Shown piece after piece: positions 1 to 10,752 of a stretch of DNA of 64,000 bases. Position 1 is the first letter of the stretch, and each line of letters begins with the position of its first letter. Both the position numbers and the translations under genes were made by a program. The stretch comes from Gordionus sp. m RMFG-2023. Lineage: Eukaryota; Nematomorpha; Gordioida; Chordodea; Parachordodidae. The notes under the pieces are model-generated. The model was not told where the DNA came from and made no database searches. It saw only the letters and a list, made by a program, of their open reading frames with translations. The stretch is taken from positions 25,282,869 through 25,346,868 of the forward strand of contig NC_088779.1 of the NCBI RefSeq assembly GCF_954871325.1. Direction: 5' to 3'.

Positions 1-2
1 GA

Positions 3-3000
3 CTAACAACTCATTTCGGCTGTTATTTTATTTAAAAGCTCTTCGTAGTATTCTTCCAATTTCGCTATTTTTTCTTTCGATTTATTTACCATATGTTCTT
101 GTAGTGCTACTTCTTGAGATGACTATAACGATTTTGTATGCTAATAATTTTTATCTTTTTAAAAAATACTTGGTAACACCAAAAGGACATGGCTTGACTA
201 GCAATTTCTAATATTATTTCTGGTTTAAGTCCTGCTAATACCATCTTTTGTTAGAAGAAGTAATATATAAAATTTTAAATGATAGGAAGGAAGGAAGGAA
301 GGAAGGAAGGAAGGAAGGAAGGAAGGAAGGAAGGAAGGAAGAATATATAATAATATTTACTCCTTTGTATTGCTCAGAGGGCGATAAATCTGAATGAATA
401 ACATCAAATTTTCCAGATAAGTTGGTATTACCTTAGATAGAATTAATATATCATTATTATAAAAGTATTCACAAGCCGGGCATATAGAAGGATTTTTTCC
501 AAATTCTCTCATGCCATCGTCGTCGCAAAATATATCTGATTTTTATTTATTTTATAATGGAGTCAAAATTTTATGGTATACAAAAATCATGAATATGGGA
601 AATAACAAGAATGTAAAAAGTATTAAAATAGAACACCCTTTGATCCCATTCTTTTTTAAAAAATCCGGAAGGTTTTGAAGGTAGAAGGGGAATGTTATAA
701 ACAGATTTGCCATATTTTTCTATTTGACTTTATCCCTAGAAAGTTTTTTAAAATATCTTACTGTTACTTTGATTATATTTCTTATGAATTCTGATTCTCA
801 TTCTGACTAATGAATTTAAATAATCTTATTTTAGCTGATATCCACCCGGCATTCACAGTTAGAGCGAATTAGCGAGAAAGAATAAAAAAATACATCATAT
901 TTTGTTTATTTCGCCGCGAATTCGCGCTAACTGTTAATGAGGGGTAAGGATGAATCCTTGGCTAAAATGATATTACTCAGGCTTCGAGATTTTGTTACAC
1001 TAATTCATAGGGCTTCGACAGATTTCTTTTTTTATAGCGATTCGTTATGAAAGGTAAGGTTAGATGGTTTCTACAAAAAAGAGTTCGGGGTCAAAATGAC
1101 AATCATATATCTTAAAAATCTAAATTGCTAATAATAATGCAGGTCCTCAGACAACATATTGTCAATTTACTAAAAGATTTGATTGAAATCATTTTTTAAA
1201 ATATATATTAACTTTACCCCACACCTTAGGAGGACTATAGTTGGGTAATGACTAAAAAATCGGCAAATACGTTTACAAACACTCAAGGAATTAAATCCGC
1301 GAAGTATTAAGGCTCGAGTTATATAATTTTTTCTACTTTTTTCAAAGGTTTAGTTATATTTTCAAAAAAGCCCGAAGTGATTGTTTTTGGCTAAAAACTA
1401 GGTTTAGTCTAAGTAAAGCAATTACCCATTATATTGACGACCCTTTTACTCGCAATAACACTCTTCAAAGATTGGTTTAAGAAAAACTGGTCCTGCAGAG
1501 AATCGAACCGCCACCTCTGCGATTGCACATGGTCTATGTCTTTAACCTACAAGTCCAAAACCGAATTTTAAAAAATTGTCTTATCGGGTCTCACAATTAA
1601 AAATACAAATTGAAGTTGGTTCGGTTCGAATACCTAGAGTTAATTCAACTTTTGTTCAAAAATCGATATGAGACCTTCTCTACCTATTTATATTATCAAA
1701 AAAAAATGTTTTGCATAAAATAATTTTTTTTAGGGAATTAGATCCAAATCTGTTTTTAAAATCTCTTCCATCGGTCACCTGTCCAAAAGGATGGAAATGA
1801 TTATTAAAATGAGAGTAATCAAGTGAATGTAGGTATGTTAGAGTTTTAATGTTTAAATTTTCAGATTTTATCAACCGAATGTGTTGAGATTCAATTTTTA
1901 ATGGTATATAAGTTAATGAAATTATCACTAATGAATGGGGTATCAATCAAAGGAGAATAATGATGCTGATCCAGTCAGCTTATAGTAAATTCATTATGAG
2001 TCTTAGTTGTAGATAAAAATTTTGGTTTGGATTATAGGGCTTAGAAACATCGATGCCCTAGATCCTTGAAGAAGACTAGGGTATGAGTGCCAAAAGATTA
2101 TGGTAAACGTCATGATGGCTTATCAAAGGTCTCGCGGAAGATTAGTGGTTTTCTAACCGTAGACTTTTCTTTTATGGATCCACTCGCCCCCCCCCCCATA
2201 ACCTAAACCATGAAGCTATACCCCACGCAAGTCGGAGTAAAGCTGCCAAATATTCATATTCATAACAAATAGAACATAGAACAAAACCAAATTATTTTGG
2301 CATTCAAGCTAGAGGTCTGCAAAGATTTTTTCCCGATTCGAGAGCGAATTTAAAAAAAAAATTTTGTCCGAACCCTATCCAAGCACACACATATTTAGAC
2401 CCAACCCAAAGCCCGACTAAAAATTTTTTTATAATTTGAGTGTAAATATTATATTATTTAAGAAACAATTAAAAATTAAGTGTATTTGTTCACATATTGC
2501 CGCCTTAAATAATTTTCTATTTTACCCCCATAATCTAATCAATATTCATATAATTATTTAAATTGTGTAATAAAATTTTTATTCAGTTTAAATATACAAT
2601 CTAATTTAAAAATTTTTTCGATTATATAAAAATAATTTGCATGATTGATGTCGATATAAGATGATAAAATTGCTTATTTAGAGAAAAAATTTCTACAAAT
2701 ATAATCATATTATAAAGACATATCAATATCAGTTATTCTGATTAACATTTTTGTGAAACAAAAGATTTTTGTATTTTTCGGCTCGGAAACATCTTAGAGC
2801 CCGGCCTGAGCCCAAAGATAAAAAATTTTAACCGAACCCCACCCGAGGCTCGGGCTTCGGATAGACCACGCAATTGCAAACCACAAATAAAGCTCTAGTC
2901 TTTTTTAAGAATGTAAGGCAACGCATTATTTAACTTTAAGGCAGAAAATCTTATATCACTTTCATATCCTTGGTTAATCGATAGCATTTATTAATCAATC

Positions 3001-3360
3001 GATTTCATTGACTAATATATCAATCTTTTCTTTTTTTTGTTTCTTATTATTTATCTCTTAATAAATGACCTGATGAATTAAAATATTTATTTTGTTAACA
3101 TTTTTTAACTATCATTTTATTGCAATGTGAAAGGAATGTAAGATATCTTATTAGCTTGAAAAAATATGGTTGATATTGAAATAAAAGCTATATAAACCAC
3201 TAATGTGTAATTCTACTTACGTGAACAAGATGTTACCTAGAATTATTTTTTATTATGTATATACAGCATTTGATTTTTTGTAAAAATATATTTATAATAC
3301 CCATGCATATGATGTTAAGCGTTTTCTGCATTTTTTATTATTGCAAATGAGTTCGTTCAT
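3..3360 (-). CDS. CCNB1IP1: CCNB1IP1/HEI10 meiotic RING E3 ligase, 5' part (runs off left edge)
   Basis: Family role: HEI10 is a nuclear RING/coiled-coil SUMO/ubiquitin E3-type factor that marks meiotic crossover sites. Exons seen, in transcript order: 3301-3360, 3221-3236, 473-535, 361-431, 170-244, and 122 down to about 11 (donor GTTGTT) or to a stop at 5-3. All junctions have GT/AG and matching phase. The assembled start MNELICNNKKC is followed by SYAWVTSCSH, IFCDDDG and SICPAC (Zn-type residues C6, C11, C24, H26, C29, C44, C47), then NLSGKFDVIHSDLSPSEQY and MVLAGLKPEI, which track the vertebrate protein closely. The last visible exon is a Lys/Glu-rich coiled coil (KEKIAKLEEYYEELLNKI). About 130 residues are present against about 277 in human, so the C-terminal half should lie left of the window unless the protein is truncated. 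Oddities are the 16-nt exon 2, the 41-nt intron 3, and Asp where the vertebrate CDxHG motif has His. The identification is firm; the last exon end is not. Confidence 0.87.
284..340. repeat. (AAGG)n microsatellite
   Basis: About 14 uninterrupted tetranucleotide units. It fills half of the 116-nt CCNB1IP1 intron 4 (245-360). On the transcribed strand it reads as a CCTT pyrimidine tract. Confidence 0.97.
845..944. mobile_element. Short palindromic MITE, family A copy 1
   Basis: About 100 bp with inverted ends: GGCATTCACAGTTAG at the left, CTAACTGTTAATG at the right, and GCGAATT motifs inside both arms. A second copy lies at 32009-32097. It sits in CCNB1IP1 intron 2. No coding capacity; superfamily not determined. 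Confidence 0.7.
1495..1562 (-). repeat. tRNA-derived sequence (SINE head or tRNA pseudogene)
   Basis: On the minus strand a good polymerase III B box (GGTTCGATTC) lies about 50 bases downstream of an A-box-like TAGGTTAAAGAC. The acceptor arms do not pair well, so this is not a credible functional tRNA. It lies within CCNB1IP1 intron 2. Confidence 0.4.
2309..2885. mobile_element. Probable hAT-like MITE, TAGAGRTCTGCAAA family copy
   Basis: The left end is TAGAGGTCTGCAAA, followed by subterminal Cys/Gly-codon-like GC patches (cccgattcg, aacccaaagcccg). The right side ends in GC patches (gagcccggcctgagccc, cgggcttcgg) and a decayed end near 2885. It resembles the element at 59772-60228, which has the same end reading outward. 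The rest of CCNB1IP1 intron 2 (536-3220) is AT-rich with a short poly-C run near 2188, and I see nothing else in it. Confidence 0.4.
3221..3236 (-). other. CCNB1IP1: 16-nt microexon of CCNB1IP1
   Basis: Exon 1 ends in a Trp codon followed by a GTATTA donor, and the next conserved RING exon begins with the last two bases of a His codon. The missing Val-Thr-Ser-Cys-Ser-(His) is found only here: an AG acceptor, 16 bases, then the strong donor GTAAGT. It supplies RING ligand C24 and the first base of H26, so skipping it would break both the frame and the zinc site. Confidence 0.8.
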
Positions 3361-4140
3361 GATTAAATTTTTATTTGATAAACAATTTCTCCAAATAAAT
3401 ATTTCTAATAAAATAAAATGTAAATTATAAAATTTTTAGTGTATAATTAAAATAAAATTAGATATTGCTATAAGACTATAATATAGAAAAAATAAATATT
3501 TGATACCTTCACAAATCTAATTTATACAATTATCAAATTGAAGAAATTACCAAAATATTTATTTTAAATCGTCTGCTTTAAAAATAAATTAATTATCCAT
3601 GCGGAATATATATTTTTAAAATTATGTATAGGAATAAAATACACATATTTTTATAAGGAATTTTACAGATTTAGTTGTATTTTAATTTACATACATTCCT
3701 TAGAAGTTGATTAAAAAATCAAAAATGATTTTTATTGAGCGAAATATATATCATCTATTAATTACTATATATTAATATTTATAAACTATATATATATATA
3801 TATTAAAAAAATATACATATAAAACTATATAAAAACTTTAATAAAATAAAATTTAAAAACCATATATAATAAATATATAAAATATTATAACAATAAAATA
3901 ATATCCATCTATCCATTATATAAAAAAAATATTGTAAAAACTGATTGTATTTATTTTGATATTTTACATAATAAAATATTCATAATTAAATGTTTTAAAA
4001 AAATTTGACATAAATAATTCAAGGTTAATTAAAAAATATGTATAAATTTTTAAAAATAACCGTTTTATTGTCGATATATCAAATTTTTTATAATTGCCAT
4101 AATTAAATGATTGGTTAAAAAAGATTTCAGAATTAATATA
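3361..4140. other. AT-rich intergenic spacer
   Basis: Lies between the CCNB1IP1 start and the 3' side of the ENPP gene. Only A/T-rich low-complexity sequence with an (AT)n run near 3790. No gene or element recognised. Confidence 0.6.
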
Positions 4141-4281
4141 TTAGATCAAATAAATATTAGTATAATGAGCCTTGTACATCCAGATTGTGACTGTAAATGT
4201 GAACATGATAGGCGGAAGTTTGAGCAGATTGGAACCTGATTTGTATTCTAACTTGTTTAGAACGTGGACAAAAGATTCAGA
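4141..4281 (-). CDS. Candidate C-terminal exon of the ENPP gene
   Basis: After exon 3 the direct read-through reaches a stop within six codons. A 141-nt segment with an AG acceptor at 4282-4283, in the required phase 0, encodes 46 residues and a stop. It includes a hydrophobic stretch (LPPIMFTFTVTIWMY) where ENPP4/5 have a C-terminal membrane anchor. With it the visible protein is 438 residues, close to human ENPP4 without its signal region. There is no sequence identity strong enough to prove it. Confidence 0.35.
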   Translation of the reverse strand, partial: SESFVHVLNKLEYKSGSNLLKLPPIMFTFTVTIWMYKAHYTNIYLI

Positions 4282-4404
4282 CTTAATAAATGTATAAAAG
4301 AATAAAATTATATAAAACTTTATTCATTAAAAAAATATATATATTAGAATAAAGATTTTTAATTCCCATAACAAATATATTTAAATTCATTTTAAAAAGA
4401 TTAC

Positions 4405-7400
4405 CTTATCTGGTGATAAAATATGCCGAATGTTGGCCAACGAACCATTATTAGGTGCTGGCGTGATTTTCAAAATGTGACACATCAGCTCATATATATC
4501 AATGCTATTGATCGAATCAGTTTGGAACCCGGATTTGAAAGAAGGACCTTGAGCAAAAAATATTGGCCAGCTGTCGGGATGAGAATTATCAAACCCATGA
4601 TTACCTATAAGTTATCATAAATATATAAAATTTTATGGGTATTCAAGAGGATGGATTTGGATAGTTGGAAAAGGAGGGGTATGGGTGGTGGATTTTAAAG
4701 AGGAATATTTTTAATAAATTCCAATTAAAATACCCTCTCAAATCCTGCCCCAGTTGAAGGGTGAAAAGACATGGCAGGCGGAAAGAATCCGATCTAACAG
4801 TTATTGGATTATCCAGAAAAAAGAAGAAGATAAATAATCAAATATCTGTAGAAAATATCGAGATAGAAAAAAGTACTATCTTTCATATAAATTTTTTTAT
4901 AACTTAATATTTAATAGATCAACCTAATTCTCAGGCAGAATTTATTAATTTCATAATAACTAGCAATATAAATTCATATTTATATATTTTTAATTAACCT
5001 TATTTTAATTTAGCTAGTGTTGTTAAACGGCTCGTTTTGAGCCGATTTTTAAAAACGGCTAACTCAATATTTTAGGCAGAAAAATATTGCATAAGCCTAG
5101 AGATTTCGCTAATAGATGTCCAAACCATTGTTACTTCTACAAACAGAATCTTCAGGCTTGCGTAATATTATTCTAGATGAAATATTGAGTTATCCGTTTT
5201 TAAAAATCGGCTCAAAACGAGCCGTTTAACAACACTAATTTAGCAAATAGAAAATTGCCAAAATCCAGAGAAATATACCAAGTATAGATTTTTTAAAAAT
5301 ATTTTGTATACTTTTTTAATCCCAGAAAATAAACACATGGCCTATTCAAATCTTTCAAATAATATAGAAAAAGCTGTTTGGATTTTAGCATGATTATCGA
5401 AAATTAAAGTTAAAGATAAAATACAAATATATCAACTAATTATCAAAAATGATATCTTAACTATTCCGGGAGATATGCGATGTCTTAAAAATGATGATGT
5501 CGATATTAGTATTGTTGTTTCATACGTTACAAAGGAAGCTTGGATAAAACTTAATGTTTTACACAATTTTATTTTAGCGGAACTATGGCTTTGCCAAAAA
5601 TGTGATATAATTTTGAAAAATAAATTGTACCATTTCCGTTGCCAAAATATTAAAAAAACTACAAAAACATATATGGTTATATATAAATTGTCATTAATGT
5701 AATTATTATATTATTTATTTTGCTTATATTTATAAAATATATAGATTAATAAAGCTTATTCAGTTTGTCACAATATATTAGGTTTGATTACATAAACCGA
5801 TACTTTTTATTAAAAAAACAAAGTTAGTTTTAAAAAACAATGTTAAAATATACAGATAAATAGGCTTAATTACATAACTAATTGTTTTTATTAAAAAAAC
5901 AAAATTCGTTTTAAAAATCATTGTTAGAATATATAAAAAAAGGTTATATTATTATAAAAAAAACAAAGTTAGTTTAAAAAAACAATGTTAGAATTTATAA
6001 AAAAGGCTTGATTACAAAAAACAGGGTTATGAATATACAAACAACAGGTTCCATTTGTGTGCACCTAGCCTATATATTTACCTCCAAATGGGGGCACCCA
6101 TTCTAAAATTTTCTATTTACCCCCAAATGTGGGTGAGCAGCTTCTGTCTGTAATTTCATGGCATGTGCCACCTATACTAGTGAAGCCACTACTGCCCTGT
6201 AAAAATATTTTGCATATGTGTATAAGATCCAAAAACCTTGCCAGTCAATTTTTAGGCCATACTGATCTTTAGTATATATTAAATATGTTATGATTTTACC
6301 TTTGATAAGCAAACTCCGATCCTCTTTATTTAATGCTACTATATAACCTGGTTGTCCAATTATAATAAGATCCCCTATTCTAATATTGTTTTTGTAGTGC
6401 CATCTTAAGGGAATATTATTTTTTTTGTAAACTTGTAATTTATCTTGATACTTAGTGGCATTTAAAATGTTATGGAGAAGATTGATCTTTTTAGCTTTTT
6501 GTTTGTAAATTTTATTAAAATTAGTAATTGCAAATTGTTAATGATTTTAAAATAAATTGGGACTGATTTTTTAAAAATTTATAACTCTTAATATATCAAG
6601 CTATTAGAATATAAACTAATAAAATATTTTACTATTGTTAGAAAATATATTCCAGACAGGAGATGAGCCAACAATTATAAAGTCCTTTAAATCCATAATA
6701 TCTGATAGAATTACATATTGATTTGAATGAATATTAGTCATTCCATGATCACTTGTAATTATAATATCAATATGATCTAATAATTTTTTTGCTTCCAGTT
6801 CATTGAATAAATAACCAATATCACTGTCTATACTTTTTAACATATTAAAAACTTCTCTAGATTCAGGCCCATATATATGACCTACCAGATCGGGTTGATA
6901 ATGATAAATTAACCCAAGATTAATTTTGTCTTTGTTTGATGCAAATGATGATATTATCATATTAATTTTTTGCTTTAACATCATTTTATCAGAATATTTA
7001 GTATATAAAGTAGGATAAATTCCTTTGATTTTAACCTCACTCCCTGGCCACATTACAATTTTACTTCTAAAATTGCAAGATAAATTATGATTTCCTTTTT
7101 GGTTAGTTACCCATATAGGTTCAGCACCATTATCCCACCATCTAGTCTCTATATTAGATGGTTTAAAATAGCTTTTAAAATTTGGATCATACATACGATT
7201 ATTTACTATTCCATGACTTTCAGGAAATAATCCTGTTACAATGGAAAAATGGCTAGGAAATGTTTTTGTTAGGAATAGATTTTGAACATATTTGGCTTTT
7301 ACTCCATTATACGATATGCTTTTAAAATTTGGAAAATTATCGATGCCAAATCTATCTAAATAATTCCATGCAAACCCATCTAACGATATTAGAAGCAAAT

Positions 7401-7417
7401 AATTGCAAAGCATGCAC
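4405..7417 (-). CDS. ENPP4/5-like ectonucleotide pyrophosphatase/phosphodiesterase
   Basis: Exons 6633-7417, 6300-6494 and 4405-4604 join with GT/AG sites and matching phase. Family role: two-zinc type I ectophosphodiesterases of the alkaline phosphatase superfamily, cleaving extracellular nucleotides or related phosphodiesters at the cell surface. Seen: metal-binding LLISLDGF near the N-terminus, the catalytic-Thr region TKTFPSHFSIVTGL, ESHGIV, WVTNQ, MWPGS, DLVGHIYGPE and TSDHGM, then IPLRWHYKNN and IGQPGYIVAL (exon 2) and GNHGFDNS, IYELMCHILKITPAPNNG (exon 3). The full zinc and nucleophile set therefore appears intact. The first exon starts right after a TTTTATAG acceptor (7418-7419), so the Met at 7413 is probably internal and an upstream signal-peptide exon is expected; I could not find it. 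Introns are 138 and 1695 nt. Subfamily assignment (ENPP4/5) rests on motif resemblance and length. Confidence 0.86.
5015..5237. mobile_element. MITE, TAGTGTTGTTAAAC family copy 1, with target duplication
   Basis: Perfect or near-perfect inverted ends of more than 50 bp beginning TAGTGTTGTTAAACGGCTCG, flanked on both sides by ATTTAGC (5008-5014 and 5238-5244). Non-coding, 223 bp, in ENPP intron 2. Related copies or ends lie near 32515, 37585, 38795, 40331 and 44332. Confidence 0.85.
5780..6020. repeat. Degenerate AT-rich tandem repeat, about 80-bp unit
   Basis: Three full and one partial unit, each starting like GGYTTRATTACATAA and containing AAAAAAACAAAGTTAGTTT and CAATGTTARAATATA. Lies in ENPP intron 2. 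The remainder of that intron (4605-6299) holds the MITE above and no recognisable gene. Confidence 0.75.
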
Positions 7418-7978
7418 CTATAAAATTTAAAAATGCATACGAACGAAACACCTGATATTATATACCTGATGTAGCGTAGCAGTAGCTCAACTCAAGGAAA
7501 CAAAATATATTTAATCAAGTCAAGTGAGTATCCAGGGCCTCATCTATGCTTTTTTAAACGGGGTATAAGATTAAATTCTTTAGGTTCCTGGCAAATATTC
7601 TTGATTTTTCCTTTGAATAAATTTTAAATTTAGAACATTATAGGAAAAAAACTCACACCACTATCGGTTTAAAAAACTAGTAATATTTAAGATGTCAAGA
7701 TTCAGAATAATTTAAAAACCTGAGATTCAAAACAAAAAAAGAAGTTATATATTTTAAAATTTTTTAGAATCAACTATACAAAATAGGTTGATTAAAATAG
7801 ACTGCTAATAATAACGAGAGAAGATTTTTTTTAAGTATTGTTGCATGTTCGCTTAAATTGTTGTAATTCATTGTATACTTCTTATATTATCTTTTAAATG
7901 AAATTAACATGTATATAAATACATCTCAAGGCGATAAAACATACATATATTGATATGTATTTTCATTTAGAATACCAC

Positions 7979-8210
7979 TTGTTTTCTTTTGTATAACTAT
8001 ATTATTAAATAAAAAGACCACTTTTTTCTTTTGTATAACCATATTATCAAGTAAAAAGAGCACATCTTGTTCAATATTCCTACTTAATTATGCAATACAA
8101 TCACACACAATTTATTCTATAGTATTTATTCTTGTTCAATATTCCTCCTAATTATGCAATACAATCACACACAATTTATTCTATAGTATTTATTCTTGTT
8201 CAATATTCCA
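7979..8210. repeat. Two adjacent tandem duplications
   Basis: A unit of about 50 bp (TTTTCTTTTGTATAAC...AAAAAGA) occurs twice at about 7979-8065. A 65-bp unit beginning CTTGTTCAATATTCC then occurs twice plus a partial at 8066-8210 (starts 8066, 8131, 8195). Intergenic, between the divergent ENPP and SLC39A9 genes. Confidence 0.85.
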
Positions 8211-9549
8211 AAATAAAATAAAATTTATTCATTTTATTTCATTCTTGATGAATACGTCAAATAAAGACAAATTACTACTAATTCAAATCAATCTCTGACT
8301 TAACAGGCGAATTGAACTTTTACCCTTGTTCAATAAGTAAAAATGCGAATGTCATGAATTTTAGTTGAAGCTTATATTATTTTTTGCTTTTGGTTTAAAC
8401 GGCTGGTTAAGATATTGGTAAAATTAATATTATGTAAGCTTGGGTATTTGTTCATATATGGCAAAAGGGTTTTGACTTTTTACAAAATTTCAAGGCTTAT
8501 ATATAGCTATTTAATCTAAAATTTTAATAGGGTCATTTTAAAATCCGACCCAAATTAGGCGGTTTATCAAGACTACCATTACCATGATCTATAACTTAGT
8601 CAATAGTATTATAGGTCTTATACCAAAATTCGTTTTAACAAATGTAAGAAAGATTTTGAAAAGAAAAATTGCAAATTAAATAATTATGAAGTTAACAGCA
8701 GACGTTAATACCCCAGAGCAGCACTTCTATAAAATTTAAAGCAATAATATTAATAAAATTAATAGCTACATTAAAATTTAATTTAAAAATATACTATTCA
8801 ATTCATTATATGAGATATATGCCTTTATTAAATTCAATATTTTATTTTATATATCTCTTATGACGATTCCGCTACTGGTATTAGGGTTCTAGTCAGGAAA
8901 TTCCAGCAGGGAGGGGGATGTATACTTTGAGTTAGCAATTATTTTTTAAAAAATGAAACAAATAATTAAGCATTCATAGAAATTTTTGCTATTTTAATTA
9001 AAAAATTTAAAATATGAATAAGATAATACTATAATATGAATATACAAAATAATTATAAAACAATACGATTATTTTTATTTTTAAATTTTAACATAAATGA
9101 ATTAAAGATAAATCCCATGTTATTCTTCTTTGTAAGCCATTAATACTAAATTTTGTTTATGTTCATCGATTCTCTAGTGCTTGTTAGAACTCTTTCGTGT
9201 AAAAATTGAGGCCTCTCAAGAAGCCGCAGATACCCCCAATGATGATGTCTCCTGAATAGCATTTATACAATTCTTTAAATGCAAAACGATATTTTTTTAT
9301 TCATAATATTTAAGATAATTTCAAAATTATGTGTTTCTTTAGCTTCTGCAGCCAATAATCATTTTACTATTTTCATTTCATGATGGAATGTTATTATATG
9401 TAAGTTTCATTTTGTAGGACTTAAAATAATCTGCTTCACAATCAAATTGTAATTTGATCTTGATTAAAAAATTTTGAAAATTTTTAAGCGTTTTCCGTAG
9501 CCATGATTATTTATGGGGAAGAGATTAAATTTTGTTAAATGTTTCCAGA

Positions 9550-9840
9550 CAAGTGGCGTTGCTAGGGGGAGGGGCGCAGGGGCTCGAGCCCACTGGGAAA
9601 TTTGCATAGCCTTCTAGTGACGTTGCTAGGGTGGGGCGCAGGGGCTCGAGCCCCCTGGAAAATTTGAATAGCCACCTGAAGCAAAAAATTTTTTTTAAAT
9701 GGAATCTTAGCTCCTTGAACTAAAAATATATTTTTTTGATTGCCCCCTGAAAATTTTTTTTTATAATTCTATTAAGTAAAATATAGATTAAATTTTATTA
9801 TTTAAAATTTTTTATAGTAAACCCGCCCCCTACGGCACTG
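9550..9840. mobile_element. Probable hAT-like MITE, CAGTGGCGT family
   Basis: The left end is AAGTGGCGTTGCTAGGGGG and the right end, read inward, is CAGTGCCGTAGGGGG. A GC-rich segment of about 65 bp containing GGGGCGCAGGGGCTCGAGCC is duplicated in tandem just inside the left end. The ends resemble the element at 44520-44936. No target duplication visible. Elsewhere in 7418-10099 I see only AT-rich spacer. Confidence 0.5.
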
Positions 9841-10099
9841 GGTTACATGAACTTAGAAAATTATTAAAAATTTTTTTTCAAATCATTTTATTTTTAAAAT
9901 AGGATATATACAATAAATAATTAAAAATTTATATATTTAAAAAATAAATAGGCATATATTAAAAATGAAGTAATAAAATATATATGTATATAAAAAACTT
10001 ACAAAAAAAAATTTAAAAAAAGGGAAATCACTCTAGAGAAGAGAGAATACTTAAAAAGTTGTACCTGAAAATTTTCATGGAGATCTGTTGACGATGGTA

Positions 10100-10620
10100 A
10101 AATCCCTCATTGGGGTTCCCTGAGATCTGTCTTATTTTCCTATGATTTTAAGGAAATTGAGGGCATCACTTACATACATGCCTAGGGTATTAATAACCTA
10201 TCGAAACTAACACGGTGTTGGTAAAGCCAGCATATCTGTTTTTCCTTAGGATTTCAGCCTTTTCAATGGCAGAAAATGAGAGGTTGGACTTTGTAGCAAA
10301 ATTGACAAATATAGTGCGAGCAGGAGACCATTAGTTCAGGGAATGAGGGATATCCCATCAGGACATAAGGCGTTTTCTTTTGAGAGACCAACGGGTTCGA
10401 GGGTGGATGGAATATTAACTTTTTGAGGGCAGCTAGGAGAATGTTATTGATATGGCGCGGTTGTCGTCCTTAGAAGAATTTGCAGTTAAAGGGATGGTAA
10501 TCTTTCGATTTAAAGGTAGGGCTACAGTCGATACAAATGGAGGGAACTACAGCATTACAGCCAAGGCGGAAGGCTATGGAGATGCTTAGCTGTTCATCAG
10601 TCAAGAGGAGACAATGTTTG
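10100..10620 (-). mobile_element. Possible LINE reverse-transcriptase relic
   Basis: A block distinctly richer in G/C than its surroundings. On the minus strand it reads PSTLEPVGLSKENALCPDGI, which resembles the K-A-x-G-P-D-G-I/P motif at the start of non-LTR reverse transcriptase, followed by broken reading frames. It lies just upstream of the SLC39A9 start. Could be another retroelement fragment. Confidence 0.35.
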
Positions 10621-10752
10621 GAACTGGGGAATATATTTTTTGGAAAAATGAGCTAGTTAGCAATAGCCACTTATGACTAGTACGTTAATAAACAATATCC
10701 AAAGTAGCCCATATGTCATTCAAATTATCAATATGCAACATGCATAAAAAAA

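Noticed and set aside
1680-1946. 88-residue minus-strand ORF in CCNB1IP1 intron 2
   Set aside because: Composition of random AT-rich DNA, no motif, between two confirmed exons of the same strand.
5475-5702. 75-residue plus-strand ORF with LCQKCDIILKNKLYHFRCQ (CxxC...C)
   Set aside because: Lies in ENPP intron 2 on the opposite strand, one Cys pair only, no family match and no splice context.
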